Assembly: GCF_013408335.1 (NCBI RefSeq)
Contig: NZ_JACBZR010000001.1
Location: 620,001-684,000 of the forward strand
Length of the DNA stretch: 64,000 nucleotides
Direction: 5' to 3'
Origin: Nocardioides panzhihuensis
GTDB lineage: Bacteria > Actinomycetota > Actinomycetes > Propionibacteriales > Nocardioidaceae
The position numbers were made by a program, and so were the translations under genes. Positions 44,507 through 52,082 of the stretch are shown piece by piece; the stretch's first letter is position 1, and each line of letters opens with the position of its first letter. The notes under the pieces are model-generated. The model had not been told where the DNA came from and made no database searches. It saw only the letters and a list, made by a program, of their open reading frames with translations.

Positions 44507-45142
44507 GTGACCGCCTCGACTGCGCCTTCGATCAGGTCGGCGACTCGGAACGAGACAGCGAAATTGGCGGCGGTCCTCGCTGAGGCGTTCGCCCATTATC
44601 CCTGGACCACGTGGGCGATCCCGGCAGAGGACTATTCTCGACGGTTGACCGAACTGCAGGATCTCTATCTTCGATACGCGCTCGACGAGGGCGTGGTCCT
44701 GGTGGACGAGCAGCTCGGCGGAGTCATCGCACTCTTGCCGCCGACAGCAGCTCGTCCCTCGGAGGAGTTTCAACAACGAGTCGTAGAGCTCCACGGTGCG
44801 CGCTTCACTGCGGTCGCCTCGACCAGCCTTCCAGCTGCGCCTGAAGGTCACTGGAGTCTGGAGACGCTGGGAGTTCATCCCGAGCGTCAAGGAGAGGGCC
44901 TCGGCCAGGCGCTCATTCACGCAGGATTGGGCGCGGTGTCGACATCCGCTCACCATGGCGTTGCGTTGGAGACCTCGGACGAGAGAAACGTTCGGCTCTA
45001 CGAACGCGCCGGGTTCTCCGTGTGTGCCACTACGAGAGTTGACGATGGCCCGATGGTGTATTCGATGGTGCTTAGCAGTCCTGACCGAACGGGGTCCCTG
45101 GTTGCTGCTGAGGACGCCATCGATTCCCGCTTCAGCGTCTGA
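44507..45142 (+). CDS. GNAT family N-acetyltransferase
   Basis: 211 residues. ETAKLAAVLAEAFAHYPWTTWAIP begins the domain, the acetyl-CoA motif is LETLGVHPERQGEGLGQALI (about 125-144), and VRLYERAGFSVCATTRV ends it. It belongs to the small-molecule GNAT group; the substrate is unknown. It starts 12 nt after the ychF stop with a GGGGA at short spacing, so it may be read through from ychF. Confidence 0.85.
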   Translation: MTASTAPSIRSATRNETAKLAAVLAEAFAHYPWTTWAIPAEDYSRRLTELQDLYLRYALDEGVVLVDEQLGGVIALLPPTAARPSEEFQQRVVELHGARFTAVASTSLPAAPEGHWSLETLGVHPERQGEGLGQALIHAGLGAVSTSAHHGVALETSDERNVRLYERAGFSVCATTRVDDGPMVYSMVLSSPDRTGSLVAAEDAIDSRFSV

Positions 45143-45224
45143 CCTGCGGTCATGGGGGCGTGCAGGGTCTCGTCCGCGGAAGCGGAAAAGAGGGCCGGAG
45201 ACTCATCATCCGGTACCTGATCCG

Positions 45225-45494
45225 GTGCCTGACCGGACCCCGGAGCGAAACCGGTACGCGTGGGCAAACCTCGAGCGCCCACTACACACGTCGTTCTGGT
45301 TCGGCGTCGCGGCTGGGATCCTGGTCGCTGGTCTGATCGTCGTCGGGATCGTCGGGGAACACATCGACCCGGATCCGGGCTATGCGGTGGTGCCGCGGGT
45401 CGCAGCGTTCGTCGCGCTGATCGCGATGACGATCATGTACGTCATCCTGTTGGTGTCCAACGCTGCTCTGCGCCTCATCGAGCGGCAGGACTGA
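45225..45494 (+). CDS. Small membrane protein, two helices
   Basis: About 89 residues with helices FWFGVAAGILVAGLIVVGIVG and VAAFVALIAMTIMYVILLVSNAALRLI, typical of short actinobacterial membrane proteins. The GTG start at 45225 is uncertain; the frame extends further upstream but there the sequence is basic and unlike protein. I do not recognise the family. A weak hairpin follows the stop. Confidence 0.55.
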   Translation: MPDRTPERNRYAWANLERPLHTSFWFGVAAGILVAGLIVVGIVGEHIDPDPGYAVVPRVAAFVALIAMTIMYVILLVSNAALRLIERQD

Positions 45495-45568
45495 ACACCC
45501 AAGCCGACCTTCAGGCGCAGCCGATGAAATGTCTCCGCTGACCCCTCGCCGATCTGAGGCCTGCACGA

Positions 45569-45590
45569 ACCCCGTCGGCGATCTCGGGGT
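45569..45590. terminator. Possible terminator between convergent small genes
   Basis: ACCCCG (45569-45574) pairs with CGGGGT (45585-45590) around 10 nt, in a 107-bp convergent gap with no other feature. Confidence 0.4.
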
Positions 45591-45601
45591 GAAGGCGGTA
45601 C

Positions 45602-46021
45602 CTATTGGAGCAGCCCCACCGCAAGTGACATACCCAGGAACAGCGCAAGCTGGTACGCGCTGTTGATCATGGTGAGTTGAGCCGGTTTCTGCTCGAAGCC
45701 GTTGTGTTGCGCCAGCGTGGAGAGTGAGAAGCCGAGCCACGCGGTCAGGCCGACTGCCAGGGCGAGCCAGACCGAACCGCTGCCAAAGAATCCGGACGCG
45801 ATGGAGGAAGCGGCGGCAAGGGCTGTCGCCGTCACGATGATCGATGCCACCAAGATCGCGAACGGACGCTTGCCAGCCTTCGCCGAGTCCTTCTTGGTCA
45901 CCCCGGTCAGCTTCCGCCAGGTGCCGCCAACCAGGCCCCAATCGCTGTACCAGACCCACGCGATCGCCATCCCGACTGCGATCGCGACCACGACGGCCAG
46001 CCAACTGACGTTCAACTCCAC
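45602..46021 (-). CDS. DUF1761-like membrane protein
   Basis: 139 residues with four helices: WLAVVVAIAVGMAIAWVWYSDWGL, PFAILVASIIVTATALAAASSIA, LALAVGLTAWLGFSL and LTMINSAYQLALFLGMSLAVG. The WYSDWGLVGGTWRKLTG and LAQHNGFEQKP turns match DUF1761. Function unknown. GAGAGGA lies about 10 nt before the GTG. It is divergent from an HxlR regulator whose operator-like palindrome is in the shared gap, so it is a plausible target. Confidence 0.78.
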   Translation of the reverse strand: MELNVSWLAVVVAIAVGMAIAWVWYSDWGLVGGTWRKLTGVTKKDSAKAGKRPFAILVASIIVTATALAAASSIASGFFGSGSVWLALAVGLTAWLGFSLSTLAQHNGFEQKPAQLTMINSAYQLALFLGMSLAVGLLQ

Positions 46022-46050
46022 GGCAGACCGTCCTCTCGACTTCGACGGAG

Positions 46051-46063
46051 TTGATATAATCAA
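46051..46063. promoter_or_regulatory. Palindromic operator overlapping a consensus -10 box
   Basis: TTGATATAATCAA is a perfect 5-3-5 palindrome in a 44-bp divergent gap. It contains TATAAT (46055-46060), the -10 of the HxlR gene, whose ATG follows within 5-8 nt. A protein bound here would block its own promoter. Confidence 0.7.
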
Positions 46064-46065
46064 TC

Positions 46066-46716
46066 ATGATGGAAAAAGTCAACCAGACCAAGGGGCCGCG
46101 CTCCTACGGACAGTTCTGTGCGCTCGCGCGCTCACTGGACGTGGTCGGCGATCGATGGACGCTGCTCATCGTGCGCGAGCTGCTGGCCGGCCCGATGCGG
46201 TACACCGAACTGAAGACATCGCTCGAGGGCGTCGCGACGAACCTCTTGTCTGCGCGGCTCAAGACCATGGAGGCGAACGGGATCATCGATCGCCGCCTGG
46301 AAGGTGCAGGTGTCGCTTACGCGCTCACGCCCTGGGGCATGGAGCTGCGGGAACCGATGGAAGCGCTCGGCCGCTGGGGAGCACCGCTGCTCGCGAGCGG
46401 ACCTGGTGACGACGCGTTCCAGCCGCGCTGGCTGATCCTCGCGCTGCCCGCAATGCTTCGAGGTGTGACCGCCTCGTCTCCCGTGGAGATCGGGATAGAA
46501 GTTGATGGGTTCCTGATGGTGCTGCGCGTCGACGAGGATGGCCCGACCGCATTCGCCCGAACCGATCAGCGGCCACGCACTGTCTTTACCGCCGCCTCAG
46601 ATGTTGTCATCGGCCTCGCTGCCGGCGGCATCACCATCGACCAGGCGCTGGCGATGGGCGCCCTTGACGGTGACGAGGGTGTGCTAGCAGAGGTGTTCGC
46701 GACCAGCGCGCATTGA
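46066..46716 (+). CDS. HxlR-type winged-helix regulator with a C-terminal sensor-like domain
   Basis: 216 residues. The HxlR domain spans about 10-105 (CALARSLDVVGDRWTLLIVRELLAGPMRYTELK, LLSARLKTMEANGIIDRR). The remaining 110 residues (about 125-216) resemble an SCP2-like sterol-carrier fold, as in PadR/HxlR fusions of actinobacteria. No redox cysteine cluster is present. The operator over its -10 suggests autorepression, and the divergent DUF1761 gene may be co-regulated. Confidence 0.85.
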   Translation: MMEKVNQTKGPRSYGQFCALARSLDVVGDRWTLLIVRELLAGPMRYTELKTSLEGVATNLLSARLKTMEANGIIDRRLEGAGVAYALTPWGMELREPMEALGRWGAPLLASGPGDDAFQPRWLILALPAMLRGVTASSPVEIGIEVDGFLMVLRVDEDGPTAFARTDQRPRTVFTAASDVVIGLAAGGITIDQALAMGALDGDEGVLAEVFATSAH

Positions 46717-46757
46717 TCAAAGCTAGGTCTGTTCTTGAACTCGGTGTCGTTCAGGTT

Positions 46758-46788
46758 TAACGTCTAGCGTTATTGACGCTCTCCGTTA
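46758..46788 (+). promoter_or_regulatory. Tandem operators of the higBA module
   Basis: Two palindromes with the same half-sites and 5-nt spacer lie 16 bp apart: TAACG-TCTAG-CGTTA (46758-46772) and TGACG-CTCTC-CGTTA (46774-46788). The second overlaps the -10 TATACT (46787-46792), which is 9 nt from the GTG of higB. This arrangement fits autoregulation by the antitoxin. Confidence 0.7.
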
Positions 46789-46801
46789 TACTCTTTGACT
46801 T

Positions 46802-47083
46802 GTGATCAGGTCGTTCGGAGACAAGAACACCGAGTGCATCTGGCGCGAGCAGTACGTCAAGGCCTTCGACAAGGTCCTTCAACGCCAGGCGCTCCGAAAG
46901 CTGGAGTTGCTGCACGCTGCGATGGACGTCGAGGATCTCCGGATCCCGCCGGGCAACCGTCTCGAGCAGCTCAAGGGTGGCCGCAAAGGGCAGCACAGCA
47001 TCCGGGTCAATGACCAGTGGCGGATCTGCTTCGTGTGGGGGAACGGCGGTGCAGAGCATGTCGAGCTGGTCGACTACCACTAG
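46802..47083 (+). CDS. higB: HigB-type toxin (RelE/ParE superfamily)
   Basis: 93 residues. IRSFGDKNTECIWREQ at the N-terminus, KLELLHAAMDVEDLRIPPGNRLEQLKGGRKGQHSIRVNDQWRICFVW in the core and an end of VELVDYH match HigB toxins that cut mRNA on the ribosome. The conserved Arg, Lys and Trp positions of the family are present, so it appears intact. The antitoxin gene follows 15 nt later, the HigBA order (toxin first). Confidence 0.92.
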   Translation: MIRSFGDKNTECIWREQYVKAFDKVLQRQALRKLELLHAAMDVEDLRIPPGNRLEQLKGGRKGQHSIRVNDQWRICFVWGNGGAEHVELVDYH

Positions 47084-47098
47084 CGAGGAGGCGTTGTG

Positions 47099-47404
47099 AT
47101 GACGGATGACGAGTTGATCGAGCCGATCCACCCGGGAGAGATTCTGATGGAGGACTTCATCGAGGGCTTTGGGATCACCCAGAACAAGTTGGCGGTTGCG
47201 ATCGGTGTGTCGCCGCGTCGGATCAATGAGATCGTTCACGGCAAGCGCGGTATCACCGCGGACACGGCGGTACGACTTTCCCGGTACTTCGGGAACTCCG
47301 CAGAGTTCTGGATGAACCTGCAGGCCCACTACGAACTCCGGATCGAGCGACGAGCACTGCAGGCCCAGCTCGACGCGATCGAGCCGATCCGTGAGGCCTC
47401 GTGA
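47099..47404 (+). CDS. higA: HigA-type antitoxin
   Basis: 101 residues with an XRE helix-turn-helix: PIHPGEILMEDFIEGFGITQNKLAVAIGVSPRRINEIVHGKRGITADTAVRLSRYFGNSAEFWMNLQAHYEL. This is the full HigA/VapI signature. It neutralises HigB and probably binds the tandem operators upstream. GAGGAG lies 8 nt before the ATG at 47099. Its stop overlaps the next GTG (GTGA). Confidence 0.92.
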   Translation: MTDDELIEPIHPGEILMEDFIEGFGITQNKLAVAIGVSPRRINEIVHGKRGITADTAVRLSRYFGNSAEFWMNLQAHYELRIERRALQAQLDAIEPIREAS

Positions 47405-47871
47405 ACCAGGATCGAGTCGTTCGAACGGCGAAAGAGCGCGATCTGGACGCCGTCGTCGCGCTACGGGCTGAGATGTTCTCCGCCATGGGTGTTCCGGTCG
47501 GGGCAGGTGAGTGGCGGCGCAACGCCCGTGAGTGGTTTGCTGACAGGCTCGATGATCCACGCTGTCGGATCGTCGTCGTGGAAGTGGACCGAGTGGTGGT
47601 CTCGTGTGCGCTGGGCACGATCCGCGATGCGGCTCCCTCCCCGTCGGCACCTCGTGGTGGCGACGTACTGGTGAGCAATGTCAGCACCGCTCCCGGTGCT
47701 CGCGGGCGCGGTCATGGACGGGCCGCGTTCGATGCGGTGATGGAGTGGGCGCAGACCAGTGGGGTTGAGCGAGCTGAGCTTCTGGCCACCGTGGATGGAC
47801 GCGCAATGTACGAGCGGGCAGGGTTCAAGGAGACTGGACACCCAGCAATGCGGGCAGACCTCCGTCCCTGA
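47401..47871 (+). CDS. GNAT acetyltransferase as third gene of the higBA operon
   Basis: 156 residues. VRTAKERDLDAVVALRAEMFSAMGV and VSNVSTAPGARGRGHGRAAFDAVMEWA (acetyl-CoA loop about 95-115), then LLATVDGRAMYERAGFKETGHPAM complete a GNAT domain. The GTG overlaps the higA stop, so its expression is tied to the antitoxin. It is not obviously of the tRNA-acetylating TacT/AtaT toxin type. A third-gene role in the module is possible but unproven. Confidence 0.83.
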   Translation: MNQDRVVRTAKERDLDAVVALRAEMFSAMGVPVGAGEWRRNAREWFADRLDDPRCRIVVVEVDRVVVSCALGTIRDAAPSPSAPRGGDVLVSNVSTAPGARGRGHGRAAFDAVMEWAQTSGVERAELLATVDGRAMYERAGFKETGHPAMRADLRP

Positions 47872-48034
47872 GGTGCCGACGCTGGTCGGAGAGTAGGCGC
47901 GATGGCGACTGTCAGCGATGTGCCGCCTTTGCGATTTCCGACGTGAGGTTGTTCCGTGACGGAATCGGTGGGTTCGCTTCGGCGTATGACCCGAGTGTCG
48001 TCGATCGGTCGAGTGTGTGACGTTCGGATCGACC

Positions 48035-48040
48035 TAGAAT
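48035..48040 (+). promoter_or_regulatory. -10 box (TAGAAT) of the SRPBCC gene
   Basis: TAGAAT ends 6 nt before the GTG at 48047. The preceding 160 bases show no gene. Confidence 0.55.
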
Positions 48041-48046
48041 CCTCGG

Positions 48047-48505
48047 GTGCCACGAATCGAGCTCACCACTGAGATCCCGGCGTCGCCGGAGCGGTGCTTC
48101 GAGCTCAGCCTGTCCGTGGACGCACACCGATCTTCGATGTCCGCCTCCGGTGAACGTGCCATCGCGGGTGTCACCTCCGGCGTGATGGGTCACGGGGACT
48201 CGGTGACGTGGAGGGCCCGCCACTTCGGGATCCCGATCACGATGACGTCGATGATCAGCCAGTACGACGCTCCGCACCGGTTCGTGGACGAGCAGAGGTC
48301 AGGCCCGTTTCGGAGGTGGCGGCACGAGCACCGTTTCGAGCCGACCGCCGGGGGCACGTTGATGACGGATGTCGTGGAGTTCGAGTCGCCGGCGGGGGTG
48401 ATCGGACGGTTGGGGAACGTCGTCCTGCTCAATCGATACATGACGAGGCTGTTGCGGCAGCGGAACGCATGGTTGACGGACACACTCTCGGCTCCTGAGG
48501 CTTGA
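48047..48505 (+). CDS. SRPBCC (START-like) family protein
   Basis: 152 residues of a ligand-binding fold: IELTTEIPASPERCFELSLSVDAH at the N-terminus, RARHFGIPITMTSMISQYDAPHRFVDEQRSGPFRRWRHEHRF in the sheet, and a long C-terminal helix. GGTLMTDVVEFESPAG is the usual family turn. The ligand is unknown. Confidence 0.82.
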   Translation: MPRIELTTEIPASPERCFELSLSVDAHRSSMSASGERAIAGVTSGVMGHGDSVTWRARHFGIPITMTSMISQYDAPHRFVDEQRSGPFRRWRHEHRFEPTAGGTLMTDVVEFESPAGVIGRLGNVVLLNRYMTRLLRQRNAWLTDTLSAPEA

Positions 48506-48581
48506 CGACGCTGCGCCGGATGGTCGCCCCGGGCGTCCGGCTAGGCTCTGCCGGAGTCTCGGCTGACGGAGTGGAGATGTG

Positions 48582-49121
48582 ATGGATGGTCAGGGTGCGG
48601 CGATGTGGAGCGCATTCCTGCTGCTGACGTACCTGCCGACGATCGTCGCGCTGATCCTGATCGTCCGTGGTGCTGTTGTCCGGGGACGGATCACCGGGCT
48701 GGACGTCCTCGATGTCGCGATGGTGTCGGTCTTCTGCTGGGCCGGTGCTCTCGTCTACTTCCTCATCGCCTTCCTCCGTAGCCGACGGGAGGCGCGGGCC
48801 TTGGTCGGTTCGAGTCCCGTGATCGAGGAGAGCGAGGCGACCCTGAATCGGGTCGATGAGGCGTACGCGCGGGCCTGGGCCGAAGCGCGTACAGCCGGCG
48901 ACGATGTCCTGATCGACATGCTCCACCAAGCAGGACTCGGGCCGGAGTGGACCGAGCGGGGGCGGCCGCGGGCGGATCTGTTGCTGGCCATCTGGCAGGC
49001 GGGCGCTACTCCGAGGTCGAGCTCGAAACAGCTTCGCGAAGCGCTCCGTGCGCGGGCGGCATCGCGCGATGGTCAGGTGTGGGAACCGACGTTGACCACT
49101 CGTCCGGACGAGTCGCGGTAG
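48582..49121 (+). CDS. Hypothetical membrane-anchored protein
   Basis: 179 residues with two N-terminal helices (AFLLLTYLPTIVALILIVRGAVV and VAMVSVFCWAGALVYFLIAFL) and a soluble C-terminal half rich in Ala, Arg and Glu with predicted helices. I do not recognise the family. The ATG at 48582 has GGAG 5 nt upstream. Its last 49 bp overlap the convergent VOC gene. Confidence 0.6.
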   Translation: MDGQGAAMWSAFLLLTYLPTIVALILIVRGAVVRGRITGLDVLDVAMVSVFCWAGALVYFLIAFLRSRREARALVGSSPVIEESEATLNRVDEAYARAWAEARTAGDDVLIDMLHQAGLGPEWTERGRPRADLLLAIWQAGATPRSSSKQLREALRARAASRDGQVWEPTLTTRPDESR

Positions 49122-49417
49122 AAGAATCGGCGCACGCCCCACTCTTCCGTGGACAGAGGGTGGACGATCTCGACGTCCGCGGTCACGGCCGCGGCGTAGG
49201 CGGCTTCGACATCATTGACGAAGATCGAGACGTCCGGGTTGACCGAGGCAGTCGCGTCAGCGGTCATCAGTCCGAGCTGGTGGCCGGCGCCGTCAGCAAG
49301 GAAGGCGATCCACCCCATGTTCATGACCACACGCATGCCGAGCACGCCGGTGTGCTCGGTGATGGCGGTCGCGAGATCGTCGACGGTCAGGATGGGGGTG
49401 ATGCGCTCGATCTCCAT
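49073..49417 (-). CDS. VOC family protein
   Basis: 114 residues of one glyoxalase-fold domain: ITPILTVDDLATAITEHTGVLGMRVVMNMGWIAFLADG, then VSIFVNDVEAAYAAAVTADVEIVHPL and FFYRDSSGRVVNVGSH. Metal ligands are not clear, so binding of a small ligand is the safer guess. A TATGAT -10 (49429-49434) lies 11 nt before the ATG. It overlaps the preceding convergent gene by 49 bp. Confidence 0.8.
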   Translation of the reverse strand: MEIERITPILTVDDLATAITEHTGVLGMRVVMNMGWIAFLADGAGHQLGLMTADATASVNPDVSIFVNDVEAAYAAAVTADVEIVHPLSTEEWGVRRFFYRDSSGRVVNVGSHT

Positions 49418-49484
49418 GCGACGATCCGATCATACTTTCGGTGCCGGTGTGCAGGCCTGATCGGAGCCGAGCTATGCAGCCCGG

Positions 49485-50108
49485 TCACACGTCCGCCGAC
49501 ATGCGCTGGTCGGTGCCGGGCGCAGGCGCCTGATCGCCGGCGCCGGGACGGCGGCGCACGTAGTAGGCGACGGCGAGCACGACGACGACCGGTCCCCAGA
49601 AGGGGAGCGGAGCGGTGCAGATCATCGCGAGCGCTTCCCACCACCCATTGTCGTAGGTGACGTGGTCAGCGATGCCGAACGCGGTCAGTGATTGACCGCC
49701 GCCGAGCGGGATGGATCCGAACAACGCGGTGAGGGCCAGACCACCGAGCAGGGCAGGGATCACCGCCGCCATCGGCCGAATGTGCTTGCCGCCGATGAAC
49801 GGGAGCCGTGCGGGGGCGACCTCGCCCCAACCGCGGACCAGCCCGATGCACAGGAACGCGACCAGCTCCGACAGCACGCTGAGCCCGAACACGTACGGGA
49901 TGCTCAGCCACAAGGCCGGCATGTACCCGTCCTGCTGCTGCCCCATTTCGAAGTGGAACGCGAAGGGCAGCCGCCACAGGCATGAGGGCAGCAGCAGCAA
50001 TGGCATCGCGTAGGCCAGCCGCATGATCCATCGCGGCACCGGCCGCTCGGTGTCGCCGACGGCCGGAGCGGTGGGGTGGAACGTGTGGAGAAGCTTCTTG
50101 ATCGTCAT
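49485..50108 (-). CDS. Hypothetical multi-pass membrane protein
   Basis: 207 residues with about five helices, including RLAYAMPLLLLPSCLWRLPFAFHF, LSIPYVFGLSVLSELVAFLCIGL, PMAAVIPALLGGLALTALFGSIPL and FWGPVVVVLAVAYYVRRR. FHFEMGQQQDGYMP is a distinctive loop. I do not recognise a family. The ATG at 50108 has a GGAG very close; an upstream GTG at 50147 is possible. Confidence 0.6.
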   Translation of the reverse strand: MTIKKLLHTFHPTAPAVGDTERPVPRWIMRLAYAMPLLLLPSCLWRLPFAFHFEMGQQQDGYMPALWLSIPYVFGLSVLSELVAFLCIGLVRGWGEVAPARLPFIGGKHIRPMAAVIPALLGGLALTALFGSIPLGGGQSLTAFGIADHVTYDNGWWEALAMICTAPLPFWGPVVVVLAVAYYVRRRPGAGDQAPAPGTDQRMSADV

Positions 50109-50256
50109 GTCTCCGACTCTGGCGATCCCGGCGTCGCGGGTGATCACCCTTGCGAGGGAGTCGGATCCCCCGCAAGGGCGGACAAGCTGCTACCGCGAGC
50201 TCGCCGTCGAAGCTCTGCAACACGTCGAATGTGTTCATGGCGGAGCACTCAAACGG

Positions 50257-50712
50257 TCAGCGGAAGCTACCGGCATTCAGTCGCGTAGCCACGTTTATTC
50301 GGTTCCACGCGTTGACCGATGCGATTGCGGTCACCAGCGCCGCCAGTTCCGCATCTTCGAAATGATCGGCGGCCTCGTCCCAGCTGTCGTCGGGAACTCC
50401 CTCGGAGTTGTCGGCGATGCGGGTGATCGCCTCGGTCAGTGCCAGCGCCGCGCGCTCAGCGTCGGTGAAGAACGGTGTATCCCGCCATGCCGCGACCGAC
50501 CAGAGGCGCTCATCGCTCTCGCCCACCGACCGCGCCTTACGTGAGTGCATGTCGATACAGACCGCGCACCCATTGATCTGACTGGCTCGGATCCGCACGA
50601 GCTCGAGGAGACCCCGGGGGATCCCGCTGCTGTTCACGTACTCCTCGACTGCATTGAGCCCTCGATAACCATCGGCAGAGAGCTTGTACACATTCTTCAT
50701 TCGTGCAGGCAT
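50257..50712 (-). CDS. Carboxymuconolactone decarboxylase / AhpD-like protein
   Basis: 151 residues of the CMD fold. The CXXC redox motif is in QINGCAVCIDMHSRKARSVGESDERL (about 46-71), with AAWRDTPFFTDAERAALALTEAI following, as in AhpD-like peroxidatic proteins. It probably handles organic hydroperoxides or serves as a disulfide reductase partner. AAAGG lies 6 nt before the ATG and an inverted repeat sits about 45 nt upstream. Confidence 0.88.
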   Translation of the reverse strand: MPARMKNVYKLSADGYRGLNAVEEYVNSSGIPRGLLELVRIRASQINGCAVCIDMHSRKARSVGESDERLWSVAAWRDTPFFTDAERAALALTEAITRIADNSEGVPDDSWDEAADHFEDAELAALVTAIASVNAWNRINVATRLNAGSFR

Positions 50713-50756
50713 GGCGACCTTTCGGTAGAGCCTCGGTCGATGTCATGAATGGGTCT

Positions 50757-50782
50757 CTTTGACGCTATCATCGACATCAAAG
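50757..50782 (-). promoter_or_regulatory. Candidate operator upstream of the AhpD-like gene
   Basis: CTTTGA (50757-50762) and TCAAAG (50777-50782) form a 6-bp dyad with a 14-nt spacer in an AT-richer stretch. The remaining gap to 50864 has no other clear feature. Confidence 0.45.
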
Positions 50783-50864
50783 GTCCGCAATATCGATAAT
50801 AAGGAAGGCGCGAAGCTGCCGCTGAGCGCCGAGTAGATTCCTGGCGCTTTGCTAGTTCGGGAGG

Positions 50865-51356
50865 TCAGCTCTCGCCTTCGCGGACGTCTTTCCCGTCCTC
50901 TGCGAACTCCTTGAAGTCCCGCATGTGCTGTTGCGACTGCTTGTGGAAGGTGCGTGGCATGAGGAGCCCCACCAGTCGCATCTGCAGGCTGGTGAACCGG
51001 TATTCGCTCTCCTGCTCCCACAGAGTTGTCTCTGGGCTGGTCTCAGTCAGCCGATCGCGCGCCACGCTCCACATGCCAGGGCCGGCGATCTCCCGGGCGA
51101 AGTGAACGACGACCTCCTTCGGGATGCTGTGCAGATCCTCCGGATCTCGCCGCGTGATCGTCTCGGTCAGCTCCATCGTCTGCTGGCCTGACTGCATCAC
51201 GACCCGCGATTGTGTGCCGAGCTCGCCGTGCACTCCGTTCACCGGTTCGTGCACCACCACTCCGCGCAACCACTTCGGTAGCTGACCGGGGTCAGCGAGC
51301 AGGCTGGCCACCTGTTCCCTGGGCAAGGCGATCTCGATCGAGTTGGTGTATTTCAC
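50865..51356 (-). CDS. SRPBCC family protein
   Basis: 163 residues. MKYTNSIEIALPREQVASLLADPGQLPKWLRGVV, QQTMELTETITRRDPEDL and TTLWEQESEYRF fit a polyketide-cyclase/START-like ligand fold, with a basic C-terminal extension HKQSQQHMRDFKEFAEDGKDV. The ligand is unknown. It lies 14 nt after the stop of the AlkD-like gene on the same strand and is probably co-transcribed with it. Confidence 0.8.
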   Translation of the reverse strand: MKYTNSIEIALPREQVASLLADPGQLPKWLRGVVVHEPVNGVHGELGTQSRVVMQSGQQTMELTETITRRDPEDLHSIPKEVVVHFAREIAGPGMWSVARDRLTETSPETTLWEQESEYRFTSLQMRLVGLLMPRTFHKQSQQHMRDFKEFAEDGKDVREGES

Positions 51357-51370
51357 GGAGCCATTTTCTT

Positions 51371-51979
51371 TCAGTCTCGGGACGCGTTCCGCTGGCGTGC
51401 GTGCTTTCGATAGATCTCGACTGCGGATCGGACGCGAGGATGCTCGTCGCCGTCGAGAGCCGAGGCGATCGCGAGCCCGCGTTCGACGTCCGCGGACGTT
51501 CCCTTCTTGATGAACCAGAGTGGTGCCGTGATCGCTGATCTGCGTCGGAGCGGATCTTCAGCGCACGCGAGCTCGTCGAGCACGGCGCCATCGACGGCTT
51601 CGATGAGGATCGGCCAGCCGAGCACCCGCGGGGCCGCCCGATCCACCATGTCCCACGTGCTGATGGCGTCATGTCGATCAAGGTAGATGCGGGCGAGAGC
51701 CGCGCGCTCGTCGCTCGTGAGGTTCCGTCGGGCGCGGAAGTCGAGGACGCAGAACGCTGACAAACGCATCTCGTACGCCGGATGCTCGAAGAGAGCGTCG
51801 AGCTCCGTTCCTGGTAGATCGACAGCAGACTTCGCGATGTCGAACAGCGTGCCCATCCGCACCCCGACCACGAGCTCATCGTCGGCGACGCGGTTGCGGA
51901 TCTTCGCCTCCTCGATCGGGTCGGCGACGTCGTGCAGGGCCTCGGCGACCTGGGCAGCAGTCGAGAGCGGCGTTGGCAT
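51371..51979 (-). CDS. DNA alkylation repair (AlkD-like HEAT) protein
   Basis: About 202 residues, helical. DELVVGVRMGTLFDIAKSA, YEMRLSAFCVLDFRARRNL and AISTWDMVDRAAPRVLG are AlkD-family HEAT repeat segments; the WDxxD-type DNA-contact region is present. AlkD-type proteins remove N3/N7-alkylated bases, but distant members may lack activity. The ATG at 51979 was chosen; an ATG at 51991 with AGGG upstream is possible. Confidence 0.75.
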   Translation of the reverse strand: MPTPLSTAAQVAEALHDVADPIEEAKIRNRVADDELVVGVRMGTLFDIAKSAVDLPGTELDALFEHPAYEMRLSAFCVLDFRARRNLTSDERAALARIYLDRHDAISTWDMVDRAAPRVLGWPILIEAVDGAVLDELACAEDPLRRRSAITAPLWFIKKGTSADVERGLAIASALDGDEHPRVRSAVEIYRKHARQRNASRD

Positions 51980-52082
51980 GGACACGAGCATATGGACCCT
52001 GGCGCAGAGGCACACGTAGTCACCGAACATGGAGAAGGATCACTCGGTTCGCGCTGAAGGTCGGCCTGTACATTGTCGCGTC

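Noticed and set aside
44507..51979. Run of small genes considered as a genomic island
   Set aside because: There is no integrase, tRNA, direct-repeat boundary or clear base-composition break; it is only a region rich in accessory-type genes.
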